Source: Leisingera sp. M658 (GTDB lineage: Bacteria > Pseudomonadota > Alphaproteobacteria > Rhodobacterales > Rhodobacteraceae). From it: a DNA stretch of 64,000 nt. Within the stretch, counting starts at the first letter, position 1. Every line of letters begins with the position of its first letter. The stretch is taken from the NCBI RefSeq assembly GCF_025144145.1, contig NZ_CP083546.1:3550501-3614500 (forward strand), written 5' to 3'. The notes beneath the pieces were generated by a model that saw only the letters and a program-made list of their open reading frames with translations, was not told where the DNA came from and made no database searches. Below, one piece after another: positions 63,559 to 64,000 of this stretch. The position numbers and the translations under genes are program-made.

Positions 63559-64000
63559 TCAAACGGCTTCCGCCAGCTCGCTGGCAAAGGTCTCGATCAG
63601 TTTCGCTTTCAGGATTTTCCCAGTCGGCGCGGCAGGCAGGGCCGTAGCCACGATAATACGTGCCGGCCGCTTGTAGGGCGCAAGCCGGTCGTGCAGGAAG
63701 GCTTTCAGTTCCGCCTCTGTCACGCTACTGCCGGTGGCGGCGCTGACAAAGGCCAGAACCTCTTCATTGCCTTCAACGGTACGGCCCACCACGCTTGCCA
63801 CCACCACATCGGGGTGCTCGGTCAGCGCCGCCTCGATCTCCACCGGATAAACATTGAACCCGGACCTGATGATCAGCTCCTTGGTGCGCCCGGCAATATG
63901 CAGCCGCCCTTCCTCGTCAAAGCGGCCCAGATCGCCAGTGCGAAACAACCCGTCCTCTGTCAGCGCTGCGGCTGTTTGCACCGGATCGCGGAAATACCCC
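63559..64000 (-). CDS. Acyl-CoA synthetase (AMP-dependent ligase), 5' end outside window
   Basis: The C-terminal 146 residues of an ANL-superfamily ligase; the frame is still open at base 64000. Motifs are GLFRTGDLGRFDEEGRLHIA, GRTKELIIRSGFNVYPVEIE (hinge) and the catalytic Lys in PTGKILKAKL. It activates a carboxylic acid to its CoA thioester, likely the acid imported by the TRAP system encoded downstream. Confidence 0.93.
   Translation of the reverse strand, partial: GYFRDPVQTAAALTEDGLFRTGDLGRFDEEGRLHIAGRTKELIIRSGFNVYPVEIEAALTEHPDVVVASVVGRTVEGNEEVLAFVSAATGSSVTEAELKAFLHDRLAPYKRPARIIVATALPAAPTGKILKAKLIETFASELAEAV

Noticed and set aside
61985-63676. Plus-strand open frame of 563 codons over dctQ and dctP
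   Set aside because: It spans two well-defined genes and the gap between them on the other strand and has no domain.
1-64000. CRISPR array, tRNA or rRNA genes
   Set aside because: No regularly spaced repeats or recognisable tRNA or rRNA sequences were found when reading the intergenic regions.

Overview
The window is a high-GC alphaproteobacterial chromosome segment. Gene content and sequence character point to the Roseobacter group of Rhodobacteraceae (Leisingera/Phaeobacter/Ruegeria-like): phoH-ybeY-corC and miaB of rhodobacteral type, several Pot-type and TRAP transporters, Rieske oxygenases and dimethylglycine-type flavin oxidoreductases. No tRNA, rRNA or CRISPR array was seen. Species assignment is inference.

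Layout. 1-6 kb: housekeeping genes (corC, ybeY, phoH, a lipoprotein and an OmpA-like protein sharing a Cys-containing motif, miaB, an unrecognised protein). 6-8.7 kb: a MocR regulator divergent from an MFS transporter. 8.7-17.9 kb: an eight-gene minus-strand operon of a Ser/Thr kinase, an FHA protein, a PP2C phosphatase, three P-loop GTPases (one dynamin-sized), a roadblock-like protein and an unrecognised protein. No type VI secretion genes lie nearby, and this is the best candidate here for an undescribed system. 18.5-24.5 kb: TetR/oxidoreductase pair, a GST/NTF2-like/tautomerase/nitronate-monooxygenase operon with a divergent LysR, and an AraC regulator. 24.5-28.8 kb: a class A beta-lactamase with a divergent AmpR-like regulator, flanked by a decayed serine recombinase, IS3 and IS6 fragments and an intact IS110 transposase.

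28.8-53.5 kb holds two paralogous catabolic modules. Module A has a BetI-like repressor, a four-gene Pot-type ABC importer, an Old-Yellow-Enzyme/TMADH-like flavoprotein and a Rieske oxygenase. Module B has an MttB-family methyltransferase, a Rieske oxygenase, an ABC importer, a second flavoprotein, a class III aminotransferase, a GcvT-family protein, two PYROXD2-like flavoproteins and a TetR repressor. Copies of the palindrome TTGAGCGCTCAA, or close variants, lie at every divergent promoter of module B, so module B looks like one regulon. The genes fit uptake and stepwise N-demethylation of quaternary or methylated amines, with one-carbon units passed to tetrahydrofolate. The substrate cannot be read from sequence.

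53.6-59.4 kb is an insertion-sequence graveyard (IS3, chimeric IS66, IS110-like tail, IS91, IS5/IS1182-like) around one hypothetical gene. The IS3 and IS481 remnants carry short palindromic insertions of a related sequence. 59.5-64 kb: an IclR regulator, a complete TRAP transporter (dctM, dctQ, dctP) and the 3' part of an acyl-CoA synthetase running off the right edge.
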